A DNA stretch of 64,000 nt from Lucifuga dentata. Lineage: Eukaryota; Chordata; Actinopteri; Ophidiiformes; Bythitidae. The translations under genes were made by a program, and so were the position numbers. The stretch is taken from contig VXCM01000497.1 of NCBI GenBank assembly GCA_014773175.1, positions 164,789 through 228,788 on the forward strand. Reading direction: 5' to 3'. Positions 30,981 through 42,289 of this stretch are shown one piece after another; position 1 is the stretch's first letter, and every line of letters starts with the position of its first letter. The notes under the pieces were generated by a model. That model did no database searches and was not told the DNA's origin. It worked only from the letters and a program-made list of their open reading frames with translations.

Positions 30981-31988
30981 TCATACAGCATCTTTGTTTC
31001 TGATTTGAGACCAGTCTTTGGTGGACAGTAAAATGGCAATGTGGCCGCAACAAAGAGCGAGGGATGAACATAAAGGAAAGATGAAAATGTTCACTGCACA
31101 CATCCACAAGGACCGCAGACATGGAAGAAAGGTGTTGCTCAGCTGTATGCAAGGCAGCAAACACCTAGGGAGAGGGAGAGAGAGAGAGAGAGAGAGTCTC
31201 AAAAATATAGAACTGGAGAGACAACCAGGGCAGGGAAAGAAGAAGTGATTTAGTGAAAGTTTTAAGATGTAATCTGAAGATGATTCACACTCTTGAGAGT
31301 AAATCACTCAAGTCTCTCTTGTTGTTTTCAACATTTGGGTATGTTAGTGTGTCTTTATGCTCATGTCTCCTTGTGTGTATTCTCCCATAGTAAAACATCA
31401 TGCGTTTGTAAGTCTGTGGCATAAAAAGAGCATAAACATTATCTATGACACCAAAGCAAACATTTTTCATTTCATTTTGTTTAATAGCTAGAAAACTTTT
31501 TCAACACAACTTTTCTCAGTTATGAGTAATATAATGAAAAATTTAGTTTAAAAAAATGATTCAGATTTGAGAGAAATGATCCAAAAATAAATCTGTGCAT
31601 CCAATTTCATTTGCATCTTGGTGCCTTAATGGTTCAAGAACTCTGATCACTGATGTCAGGAGGTGTTTTCCATCAATTTCCAAAAAAAAAAAAAAAAAAA
31701 NAAAAAAAAAAAAAAAAAAAACAAAAACCTACCGGTTGTGACTGATCATTATTGGTGTGAGGCCAAAAGTGCAACTAAACATTCCCACTCATAAAGAGCA
31801 GGCACAACAAGATGATGTGACACACGTGCACACCAGGTTGAAGCTGTGTTAAAGGGTCATTTGACACTGAATTAGAGAAGAAAACTGATGTTGCACTGCC
31901 CTCTATGGAATAAAAAATTAAAGCATGTTTTGCTTTTTGCAGCACCCCAACCATTGATGTGAAAAATATTTTCCAAAAGATCTCAAGC

Positions 31989-32025
<37 letters not shown>

Positions 32026-33128
32026 ACTGTGATATTACATGGACAGAAATGCATCATTTCTAACAAGTTTAACCCAGTTTTCAACAGTAGCCTCAATACT
32101 GTTCCTAAAAATAAGGTTGAGCTTTTCTAATTATTGTGTTTTGTCATTTTCGCTTTATTAGGTGACAGAAGGAGAATGACTAAGATGAGTGTGTGAGAGA
32201 GAGAGATGGGGATGCTATGCAATAAATTTCTGAACTTTACACACTTTAGGCCAGAAATCCTGGTTCTCGTGACCCTCAGCACTGTATAATTTCTCTTGGA
32301 GTTGGTGCCTCATTGACTGTCTAAACACACCCGCTTTAGCTGTCAGGTGTGGTTAGAGCAGGGAGAGAGAAAATATGCCATGCAGTAGATTGAGAACCAC
32401 TGGACTAGTGCAACATGTCTATTTGAGGGAACATTTTACTGCACCAGCTTACCAGACATGCAGCCAGGCAAGAAGTGCCAGAAAAATGCCAGCAAGGAGA
32501 GCAAAGGGCACAGCAAACAGCAAGGACAGACAGCGGTACGTCCAGATTCGGACCGTCTCAAAGCCAACAATGCTGTAAAGCCACACCCAGTCTACGCTAT
32601 GTGGTGTGGACGGCTCAGTCAGCACATCCCTGACCTCGACCTGTGGATATTGAGCAAGGGAGTGGAAGAAAAAAGGAGAGAGAAAGAAAGAAGGGATGAA
32701 AAGAGGATTAAAAAGATTAAAATTAATATACGAGGTGTGTGTGTGTGTGTGTGTTTGTGTGCACATTTGCATAAATGCAACATGGAAGTATTTGGATTTG
32801 GAAGGATTTGGAGGGACAAAGACAAGGCTATCAACATAGAGTCATAATGAGAGGAAAAAGAGAGCTTCATAAGAGAGAGCTTTTGTGGCACCTTTAGGTG
32901 CTGATTGATGCCATAAGGATCCCTGTTGACATGATAGGTGGGTGTGGGTGGAGCAGGAGCAGTAGGAGGGGTCGGAGGTTTGGGCGAAGGGGTCAGCTCC
33001 TTGGAGGCAAATTCTGGAGGAGGCGGAGGAATGTTTATCTGTTCTTCACCTCCGCTGTCTTTGTCATCATCGTCATCGTCATCATCAATCGGACACTCCA
33101 CCAAGCAGTCATCGCTTACCATCATCAT
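30981..33128 (-). CDS. Divergent caveolin-family protein (3 coding exons)
   Basis: Coding exons (minus): 32892-33128, 32453-32640, 30981-31164; phases join into 202 aa, stop TGA. Three consecutive ATGs stand at 33128, 33125 and 33122. A good acceptor (TTCCTCCTGCAG) just upstream suggests a separate 5' non-coding exon. Family features: RDPYGINQHLK before the scaffolding region, VRDVLTEP in place of the caveolin signature FEDVIAEP, the hydrophobic hairpin RCLSLLFAVPFALLAGIFLA then LHVWCLLPCIQ, and a Cys-rich C-terminal segment. Caveolins insert a hairpin into the inner membrane leaflet and build caveolae. Unusual points: an acidic N terminus with eight consecutive Asp, a Pro-rich stretch (residues ~32-62) and 202 aa against 151-178 in mammalian CAV1-3. 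The acceptor of the last exon is preceded by a (CT)n tract. I do not assign a paralogue. Confidence 0.8.
31171..31198. repeat. (GA)n microsatellite forming a splice pyrimidine tract
   Basis: On the transcript strand this reads CT repeats ending directly in CCCTAG, the acceptor of the last caveolin-like exon. Confidence 0.85.
31681..31722. repeat. Poly(A) tract with a single N
   Basis: Homopolymer A broken by N at 31701, in the second intron of the caveolin-like gene. A second, uninterrupted A tract lies at 31990-32023. Confidence 0.9.
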
Positions 33129-33249
33129 CCTCCCTGCAGGAGGAAGCAAGTTTGTTTTCATATGCATGAAGATAAATGGCAATGCAAACAATAAATATCT
33201 GTGCTGTTCCTCTCCTGACCCTGTCTTACACTCACTCATTCACTCACTC

Positions 33250-33303
<54 letters not shown>

Positions 33304-34202
33304 GCACACTCCTCCAGCAGACTCCAAGTAGTGTAAGAGAGCTGAGCGCTGGAACTGCCACCTGTTCTTTAGCCCCCAAAAAAGAAGACATACCAAAATC
33401 TGTAAATAGAAGCTGATAATTTTAAATGACATTTGTAAAATGTGAATCCATACGGTCATTCTGCATTAAAGTGTTTTCAGCTGGACTGATTAATTTCTAC
33501 CCTCAAATATGATTCTCTTTCTTCCTGGGACAGTGCACTTCATGTTAAAATATCTTGCTGAATTTTGCTGACTTGGACTGGGAAAATTTAACTCAAACAT
33601 TTGCTGACTTATGTCTTGCCTTGCAGTTTTTAATCATTTCTTTTACTTATGTACACCCTCAACAGAAGTTTCATCCCAATGATATGATCATATCCCAATG
33701 TGTTAGATATGAGATCTGCACAATAAGCATTAGAAGTGTTAGATGTAACTGATATGCCTGTTGAAGAAAAATGGAAGCAGAACTGCAGAAGAACAATCTA
33801 AACAAATGCAAAAAAATAACAATGATGATGAATTGTATCCAACTTACCTCACTTAAGTGAAATTTAATCCAGTTTAAGTGACAGGAGCCCTACAGAAAGC
33901 AATAATCTACAATGTCTATAATCTGATCAGTTCATGATGTAGCTCAGAGATGATTTGGCATATGAAAACCCAGATGCACATGTACGTAGACATACACTGT
34001 TTGACACTTGTTCTGACTAATTCAGAACAGCAGACATGCTAATGTGCAGTGGTTAGTCCCCTGTGTGTGTGTGTGTGTGTGTGTGTGTCTGTGAGTGCGT
34101 GTGAAGGGGTTATTTTAAGAAGAGGAGCGGATGGATCTAAAAGATTGCATTACACTTGGGTGCCGTCTCACCAAAGTACCTCAAACAATGAAACATACAC
34201 GT

Positions 34203-34244
<42 letters not shown>

Positions 34245-34564
34245 ACACACACAGACACACACATTGTAAGATTCTCTGAGGCTGACCGATTCATTACACA
34301 AAACAGAACAACGACTGAGAAAACAAGCATTTATACGACTTAAATATACTCAACCATTTAACACTTTCGTAATCTTTATTGTATTCATATTTTAACCACA
34401 CACATAATTTGACACAGTAAATTGAGTGACATCCTCAAACGGTGACCTAGAATAAGGTGTTTTGATCATAGAAAAAGAATCAAATAAAAAGGATTCTAGT
34501 TCTATGGCTCCATTAGCTGAAACATTACAGAAGGGAGATGTAAGTAATTAACATACACTTCACT

Positions 34565-34613
<49 letters not shown>

Positions 34614-35562
34614 GGTACCTGCAGATGGTATTAGAATCCAATTCAGGGGCCAAAATGAATGAATGAGACAAGAGTTGCATCTCGATCATGGCTCCAAAAT
34701 GTCACTGTAGCGTTCACAGTTTAAACCAGAGGAAGTCGCTTGATCCTCTCTAACATAGGGGCCATTTAGGCTCTTGAGGCTTGGGCACAGTTTCCAGCTG
34801 AAAAGTAAGTCAACCAAAGCCCTGAGTGAGATACTCCTACTTCTTCTCCTTTTCTAAGCCAACCCTGAGTTAGCCCATCTCGAACTCTGCAAAAGCCCTG
34901 AGTTTTGGCCTGTACATCAGGCCAGGTATCACATATGAGGGGGAATGTGTGCGTGCTGGCGCTGCATGCTGCTATAATGAACTTTCCAGCTAAAATCTTC
35001 CCAGATCACAATATTTTTAACAGAATACACAAAGAAGTTTAATCCCACTAGGCCTTTCCTACAGAAACATATGTGAAGAATAAAAGATGTAAAGGCACTC
35101 CTAGACACAGGCCCCAGATCAGTTCTTTTTTCTTTTTTTTTTCTTTTTTTTTTTTTTTANTTTTTTAATAAAGGAATATATAAGGTGCTGATCTCAGACC
35201 TGCCACTAGGGGGCGGTTTAAGTCTTAAGTAACTTTTGTTAATGTAGCTGTAATGGCAATCACTTTAAAAGTCAGTTTGGCGATATCACTGGTGATGTCA
35301 CATCCCTGATTCCCCAGAAATTGCAAAAGCCTGGAGACCAAACATTTGAACAGAAAGAGACCAAAACCAGCTGGAAAACAGACACACTGGACGTACTGCA
35401 ATACGGCACTGAGACGAGTGGCACTATGAAATGGCAGAGACGCAAATATTATACACGTGTCAAAAAATAAATCAAGTCCTTCACCAAATGCATCAATCAG
35501 AATCAGCATAATCATTATTATCAAACAATAAATCATTAATTCCAGTCATCCTCTCCTCTTTG
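33129..35562. other. Intergenic region: caveolin-like 5' flank and arhgap4 3' flank
   Basis: Holds CA (33250-33300), TG (34063-34088) and CT (34206-34245) microsatellites, an A homopolymer (34566-34609) and a T tract ending in N at 35160. A candidate arhgap4 poly(A) signal is at 34375-34380. The caveolin-like promoter and a probable non-coding first exon should be between 33129 and about 34360. No coding exon was recognised. Confidence 0.55.
34375..34380 (-). terminator. Candidate poly(A) signal of arhgap4
   Basis: AATAAA on the minus strand about 1.2 kb below the arhgap4 stop codon. It is a plausible end of a long 3' UTR; unverified. Confidence 0.3.
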
Positions 35563-38500
35563 TCAGTCCACTGGTCTGAAAAGGGCCCGTCCTCTGAGGC
35601 CGAATCCTCCTTTTTTGGTGACAGGGACAGCTTGACCAAGAGAGGAAGAGGAGGAAGAGGGAGCAGGGGCAGCAGGGGTGGCAAGTGTGGACGCCTGCAT
35701 GGGAGGGTGGCGAGACAGGAGCTCCTTAAACACGGAGTTCATCTGACGATTGATCATGTCCTGAGGGAGGGAGATGAAGAGAGGCAGAAAGGAAGTAAGG
35801 AAAACAGAAATGGAGGGGAAAAAGTGGTAAACACATACACTCAGTGAGGCTTTGACCTCCTTTTTTTAACAGCTGCCGCATGTCAGAGCAGTGACTCAAT
35901 ATAGCATCTATAGCCTTCTAGTGTTAAAGCTGAACGTTCAGGCATCAGTGTTCCATCCAAATGCCCAGTACTAACGGTTCAATGCTCCTTTCCACTGATG
36001 CTGACTCCATGTTCATCTCAAAGATACTGACTGAAAATGATAACAGGTGTGGTGTCCAGGTCACCAGTGTCGCTTCACTTGAATATTCCTGGAAATATTT
36101 CTAGACAAATCCTTCATTATGAAACGGAGCATCATCATACTGAAAGCACTTATCTGCTTATGGAAGCTATTTTGATCTGCAATTACTCAAATGGACCCAA
36201 TGTTTTCCAGCAATACCCCCACAAACCACTAGCCTGAACAGCTGTAACCTGCTACAGTGTAATGGATCCATCAGTGCTTGTAAGCAAGGGTTCATCTACC
36301 AAGTGCATCTCGTCATGTGTTCTAGTCCTTTCATCGTAAGGCTGTGAGATCCCAACGATCGGATAGCTCAGCAAATCAATATTCGTAGCAATGCTCCACC
36401 CTCCTGCCTTTTATTAAGTCTGTTCGAGCCACATGGTGATCTGTTCATGAGCAAAGTGTGGAAAAGAAGTTGCTTTTGGATGCGCTTGATTTTGCATTTT
36501 GTACTTTTGTTTTAGAACTTTCTTTTGTGCCAAACTTTTTTTATTTTTAATTTTTATTTTTGAAAGATGCTCAGTTAGAACCAGCAAGGTTAACATCAAC
36601 ATTCTTTGGAACATTTTTTCTTTTCTGTATCCTAAATGTCCTCCTCCCTCCTCCCTCTCATCCCAGTGACCAGGCCCTTCAGTTTACAGCAATAGGTTTT
36701 AATAATTGTGACAGTGTAGTGATACAAGGCCATGACCTAATGGACATATATAAAATGACACAGCATGAAAAATATCAAACATAAAAGAGCAGTCTAAAGT
36801 GCCTCTCAGACTAAAAAAATGAATAATTAAATTAAACTAAATTTAAATTTAAATAAAAAAAGGAGGTGCCTCAAGATTACTCCACCAGGTACATCACTTA
36901 TTTATTTACAGTGTTTAGGTACCATTTTCTGCTATATACACACTAGTCAGTGGCTCTAATAGTCCTAGTTGATCAGGGGTAGGTCCCTAAATAGAGAGGT
37001 AAGAGGTTGCCAATGCACATAAAATTTTTTGGATGATCCACACAATCCTTATTTTATTTTCTATAGTTTTAGACTTTTGTGCCAAACTTTGATCAAACTA
37101 ATACAACAGATTGACAGGATGAACTGCTGACCTTGTCCAATGTAGCTCTGTCTGCCTGAACAAATGGAGGTCTGTCTGTGGCTCTGAAGCCTCCCTGTCT
37201 CACAGTGTCCAAAGTGTGTCTGCGCTCCTGAGCTCTGAAAGAGAGAATTCAGAGGTTACTGATCAGAAAAACGAAGGGCGGCGAGACAATTTGATGAATG
37301 TTTTTAAAAGCTTTGTCATTTTACAAATACAATCCCCATAAAAAACTACTTTTTTACGTCAGTCATCCGATAAGATTTGACGTTTCTTTCTCCTTTCCCC
37401 TTTTGCACCCGTCTGACATTTTAATTTTAATGCAAGTTAATCACAACTTCTGTCTGCCATGTCCATCAACATTGAGTGTGTGTGTATACAAGCTTGTTTT
37501 AATCCCTTTTTTCGCAAGACATGAGTCAAACATGGTGTATTTTCATATATGTGAGAGAGAGAGAGAGAGAGAGAGAGAGCAAATGTGTCAGTCTTACCCA
37601 GGCAGGTGATGTGCTGCAGGGGAGGTTGGAGGTTTTCGAATGGGGCTCCCCTCATTTCCTCTCTGTCTCCCCGGCAATGAAGCACTGTCGCTGTTGACCC
37701 TCATCCTGTTAAAACATACGTTTGTAAACTTTGTAAAGCGATGCTGTGTTCATTCATGTGCGAGAGTCAGAATCCGCATGTGGTTACATTTATTTAGCTA
37801 TGTGCTTATTTTGCTGCCCGTGTTAATTTCTATGCGCATTTGTGGATGTGAATGTATGCATATTTTGTAGGGTACATTTGAGTATGTGTGTGTGTGTGTG
37901 TGTGTGTTTTGTGAATACCGAGTTGTATTCTCTGTTTGTGGATCCTCTACTGTCAGGTTTCCCGTGCTGCCTCCTCCTCCTTCCTCTTTTTTTCCTCGTT
38001 CTGACCTGAAGAAAGAGAAGGCAAGAAGAAGATATAGATACATTAGGCACATATTTCATTACATTTAGTACAAGTACAAGCTTAAATATGAAATAAATAT
38101 AAATATATATAATAATAACATATAATATAAATAATAAACAATATAATAATATAAATAATAACTATAAATAAAAAAATAAAAGTGTAATTATAAGAATAAC
38201 CATTAATTAAGTATAGTTAGAATTTAATCTGGCATATTTTCCATAACCAAATTCCAGAATTCATATCACTCACCCATCCAGCACGCTGATGTACTTGTGA
38301 GGGATGAGACCCTTAACCCCTCCCACTTCACCTCTCCACCAATCACAGGAGGCCTTGGTATGAAGGATCAGGAGCTCTCCCTGCTTGAATGACAGCTCTG
38401 CTGGAGATCTCGCCACATAGTCAAACATAGCCACTGCCTCCCACTCTGTAGACACGTGCACACACACATGCACGAACGCATGCACGCACACACACAGCAA

Positions 38501-41500
38501 TGCGTGAAAATGTACAAATGTATTTTACTTGCTTGGCCATGAGTGTAACAGCGTGTGTATGTGAGGTATGGGAACTGCTGCATAACCTATGTATTATGCA
38601 GCCTGTCACAAACGTGTGTATGTGAATGTTTGCGTGTTTTGTGTGTGTGTGTGTGTGTATGCTCACCTTCCTCACTGTGCAGATGCTCAGTCTCTCCATC
38701 TCCTTCTTCTGTGATTGGTTCGCTGCAGACAAGCAGAGCACAATTCCACTTCTGTTTGACACACTGAACGTCCAACAAACTTCACACACACACACACACA
38801 CACACACTTCACACACACTTCATCAAACCGCTTTTCTGTTTAAGACGTTTTCTCTGCTTCTCTAATTTCAAGCAACATTATACTTCTGATAAGTTGCTCA
38901 TGACTCTCAAAGGCTCACTGCTCTACAGAAACCACATATTTGATTTATTCTATCTCTTTTCTTTCATTCCTAATGTAATTCCATTCACGGTTTGACCCTG
39001 GGACCAAATCTATCTGCTCTGTCAAATGTTAATGCACATTATATATACAGGATGTTAACTAGATAATAGCTCTGGTTTGTGGAGGTCTCAGTGAACACCA
39101 TTAAAACAGACAGCTTTTCATGTCTCATTTTCATTTAGGGGTCTTTTTTTGAAACCTTTGCAATACTTGAATGTGCAAAAACACTGATCCACTTTGAATC
39201 TCCCTTGCTGCTGCACTACTGTGCACACTGAGTGAAATCATGATGTTTTAGGTACTGTCCCTTTAAGGTCCTTCTCCCGAAAAGCCTGATCTGTTCTTTT
39301 GGCCAATGAAAGCAAATGACTTCTGTTCAACATTCAACACAAACAGACATACATATTACACTCTAAAAGTGAAGTGAAAACCCAGACAGTGTGCACATCC
39401 AACCCGACTTAGGATCAGGTGCAGGACAAAATAAGTGCATTAATGGAAAGAAGGACCTGACTTTGTTTGGCTGATGAAGACCTTGGTTGTTGAAATGCTG
39501 CATTAATAAAAAAATTTTTTTAGAAGAGGACACGTTCCCTAAATGAATAAATGAATGTACCATGATCATTTTTTTAGACTTAGACTTATGTCTTATATAC
39601 TTATATAGACTAACCCTAACTCTTTTAGACTTATGTTTACAACTGTCGCATATTTCTTTGCGTGCACCACAAATATTGTCACAATTTTACCAGAAACTAA
39701 TCATATCTCACCAATACTCCTGCTCCAGAGTCATGTGTTTCTCATAGACGGGGCCCGGCTGTTCAGATTGGCTTGGANCTCCTGCTCCAGAGTCATGTGT
39801 TTCTCATAGACGGGGCCCGGCTGTTCAGATTGGCTTGGAAAGATAATGTCATGTTGCTGGATCATGGTCTTGACAAGGTCATTGACCTGTGGTTGCCTAG
39901 CAACAGCATCATCACACTCCAACCCCCTAAGGAGGCTTGGACCAAAGCAAACGGCGAGGTTGTAGGGCTGCATCATGTTCTCATCACTGTACTGAGACAC
40001 ACTGGGAATATGCACAAAAACAATTTTATCGTTTATTTTACAAGCTCATAAAGTCTTATGACCATAACAGGTATTACAAATATAAGAATATTCCCACAGT
40101 GGGTTGTATTGCAGCTTACTGATTGAGGAAGGCAAAGAGGTAACGCATCACGATGAGGAGAGGCCGTTGAAAGGTGGAGACAATCGCTTTGATTTGGGAA
40201 ACTTTCTCTGTCAAACTCTCGATTTCTGACAGAGAAAAAAGAAGCAAGATGACAATATTAAAACAATAGTAAGATATTTAACTGCTGCAGAATTCCCCCA
40301 CAAGCACAATATATAGAATTCATCCCAATTTATCTGCCAGGAAATACAGTATAAAAATATGCAAGATGTACAAATCAACTCCCAGCTCTGACTTTCAATC
40401 AACCAACAGAATTGTTTTGACAATTACTATTACAGATGTAGCTAGTATGCATCCTTCTGCATTTGTAGTGCTTGATTTATTACTAATGGAAACTTTTTTT
40501 TTAAATCAAAATTCTACTGTAAATGAACGGTATGAATCACCTAAATAAGTTAACATGTGCCTCTACAAACCAAGAGATAATTAAATAAATCGTGATCTGA
40601 AAGAATTGGAAAACCATACTGAAACTAATGGGCAAAACTCCTGAAATCATAAAGAAACACACATGTGCTTGGACAAACACACACACACAAAGGTAATGTA
40701 AGGGTTTCTTACGGACACACTCCAGCAGCTGAGAGTAGCTGTTGTAAGGGAAGAGAGGAGGCTCGAGGCCCCTGAAGTAAAGCTTCAACACACCAGCCAC
40801 AGAGTCCAGGTCACACTCACTGTCTGACAGAGGATCCTCACCTGATAAATGCACACACAACACACAGTTAACTGCCCAGGCTCCAGAAGCAGGGCAGTAA
40901 AAAGCCTAATAAAGCAAATTTGGGCTCCAATGTCTAATCATGTCTAATTTCAGGAGTTACGCCCATTAAGTTTCAGTATGGGTTTTCCAATTCTACTTTC
41001 AGAAACAGGGCAGTAAAAAGCCTAATAAAGCAATTTTGGGCTCCAATGTCTAATTATTTGTCACAGTAAAGTAATCATAGGATTAGAAAAATCATTGATA
41101 ATTTTAGCCAAAGCATTTTATTCATTAGCATCATTCCAGAAAAAAGCAACAAGTTAGCCAACACATTAACCATTAATTTCCTTAACATTATGAATTACTT
41201 ACAGTATTACACATTGAAAAAAGTAATCAGATATAAGACCTTTCATATGAGGATTTACTGCTTTGTTGACTCATTCAGGAACACTCTCCCATAAATTCCA
41301 GTAAAATGGAACAAGAATCAAAGGTTATCTTTGAAATTTGAAATGACTCCATTAAAAAGGTTAAAGGGACTAATGATCGTGATCCATGTGTTAAGAATGG
41401 TGGTTAATTATTTCATAACAACAATGCTTACTCCAAGGGAAAAAAAGAGGAACAAGTACCACAAGGCATTAATTATTATCGATTTACCCCAATACTAATA

Positions 41501-42245
41501 AGAGAAAGTGACAAGAAAGTTACAAGAAGAGGTGACAAAAGTCATGATCAGGATGGATGACGGATGCTCCCTCACCTCTTCATTGTAGCTGACATGTTGT
41601 TTAAAGTCAAGAAACACACTGAGTGGTGGTTTGGTTTATTACTGTACCTCTCTCAAATGCATCTCTAATGAGGTTAACCTCCCTCTGTGACCCAGGAACT
41701 CTGAATATCCCTTCATGGTGGAGACCTGAATGACGCACATACACATTATGTTACATATTCATAACTGCACGGTGTTTGCACACATGCATACACACACATG
41801 CACACTTCCACCTACTCATTTTCAGTTCCAAAAGCTCTCTCCTGTCATGCTTCAGCTTAATATCATAAAAACTGACTCACCGTGAAGGTTTATGAAACGG
41901 ATGCAGCTTTCAACCACCACAGGAATCTGCTGCCCGGTGCTCTGGAAGGGAACAGCGATTAGATAGAGAGTGTTAGAAACAAAGGGAAAGATTAGAAATA
42001 GGAAGAATATGAAGATGTGGCAAATAGCAGCCTAAACAGGAAGACAAAATATGTAAAGAAAGATACAAGAGACAAGAAAAAGGTTCGGCAAGTGAATAAA
42101 TGGAATGAGATGATAATAATAATCTTTTATGTGTTTGGGTTGATGCACGGTGCAGGTAAAAAGTCTCATGTCATGGCACGTACACCCAGGAAACACCACA
42201 CTGTATGGCCTGCATGAAACAAAGCAGTCTTTTTTTTTTTTTTTN

Positions 42246-42289
<44 letters not shown>

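Noticed and set aside
32619..33239. 206-codon open frame on the minus strand spanning the caveolin-like first exon
   Set aside because: It reads through the exon 1 donor at 32890-32891 into intron, and upstream through a clear splice acceptor. Only 32892-33128 fits the caveolin family.
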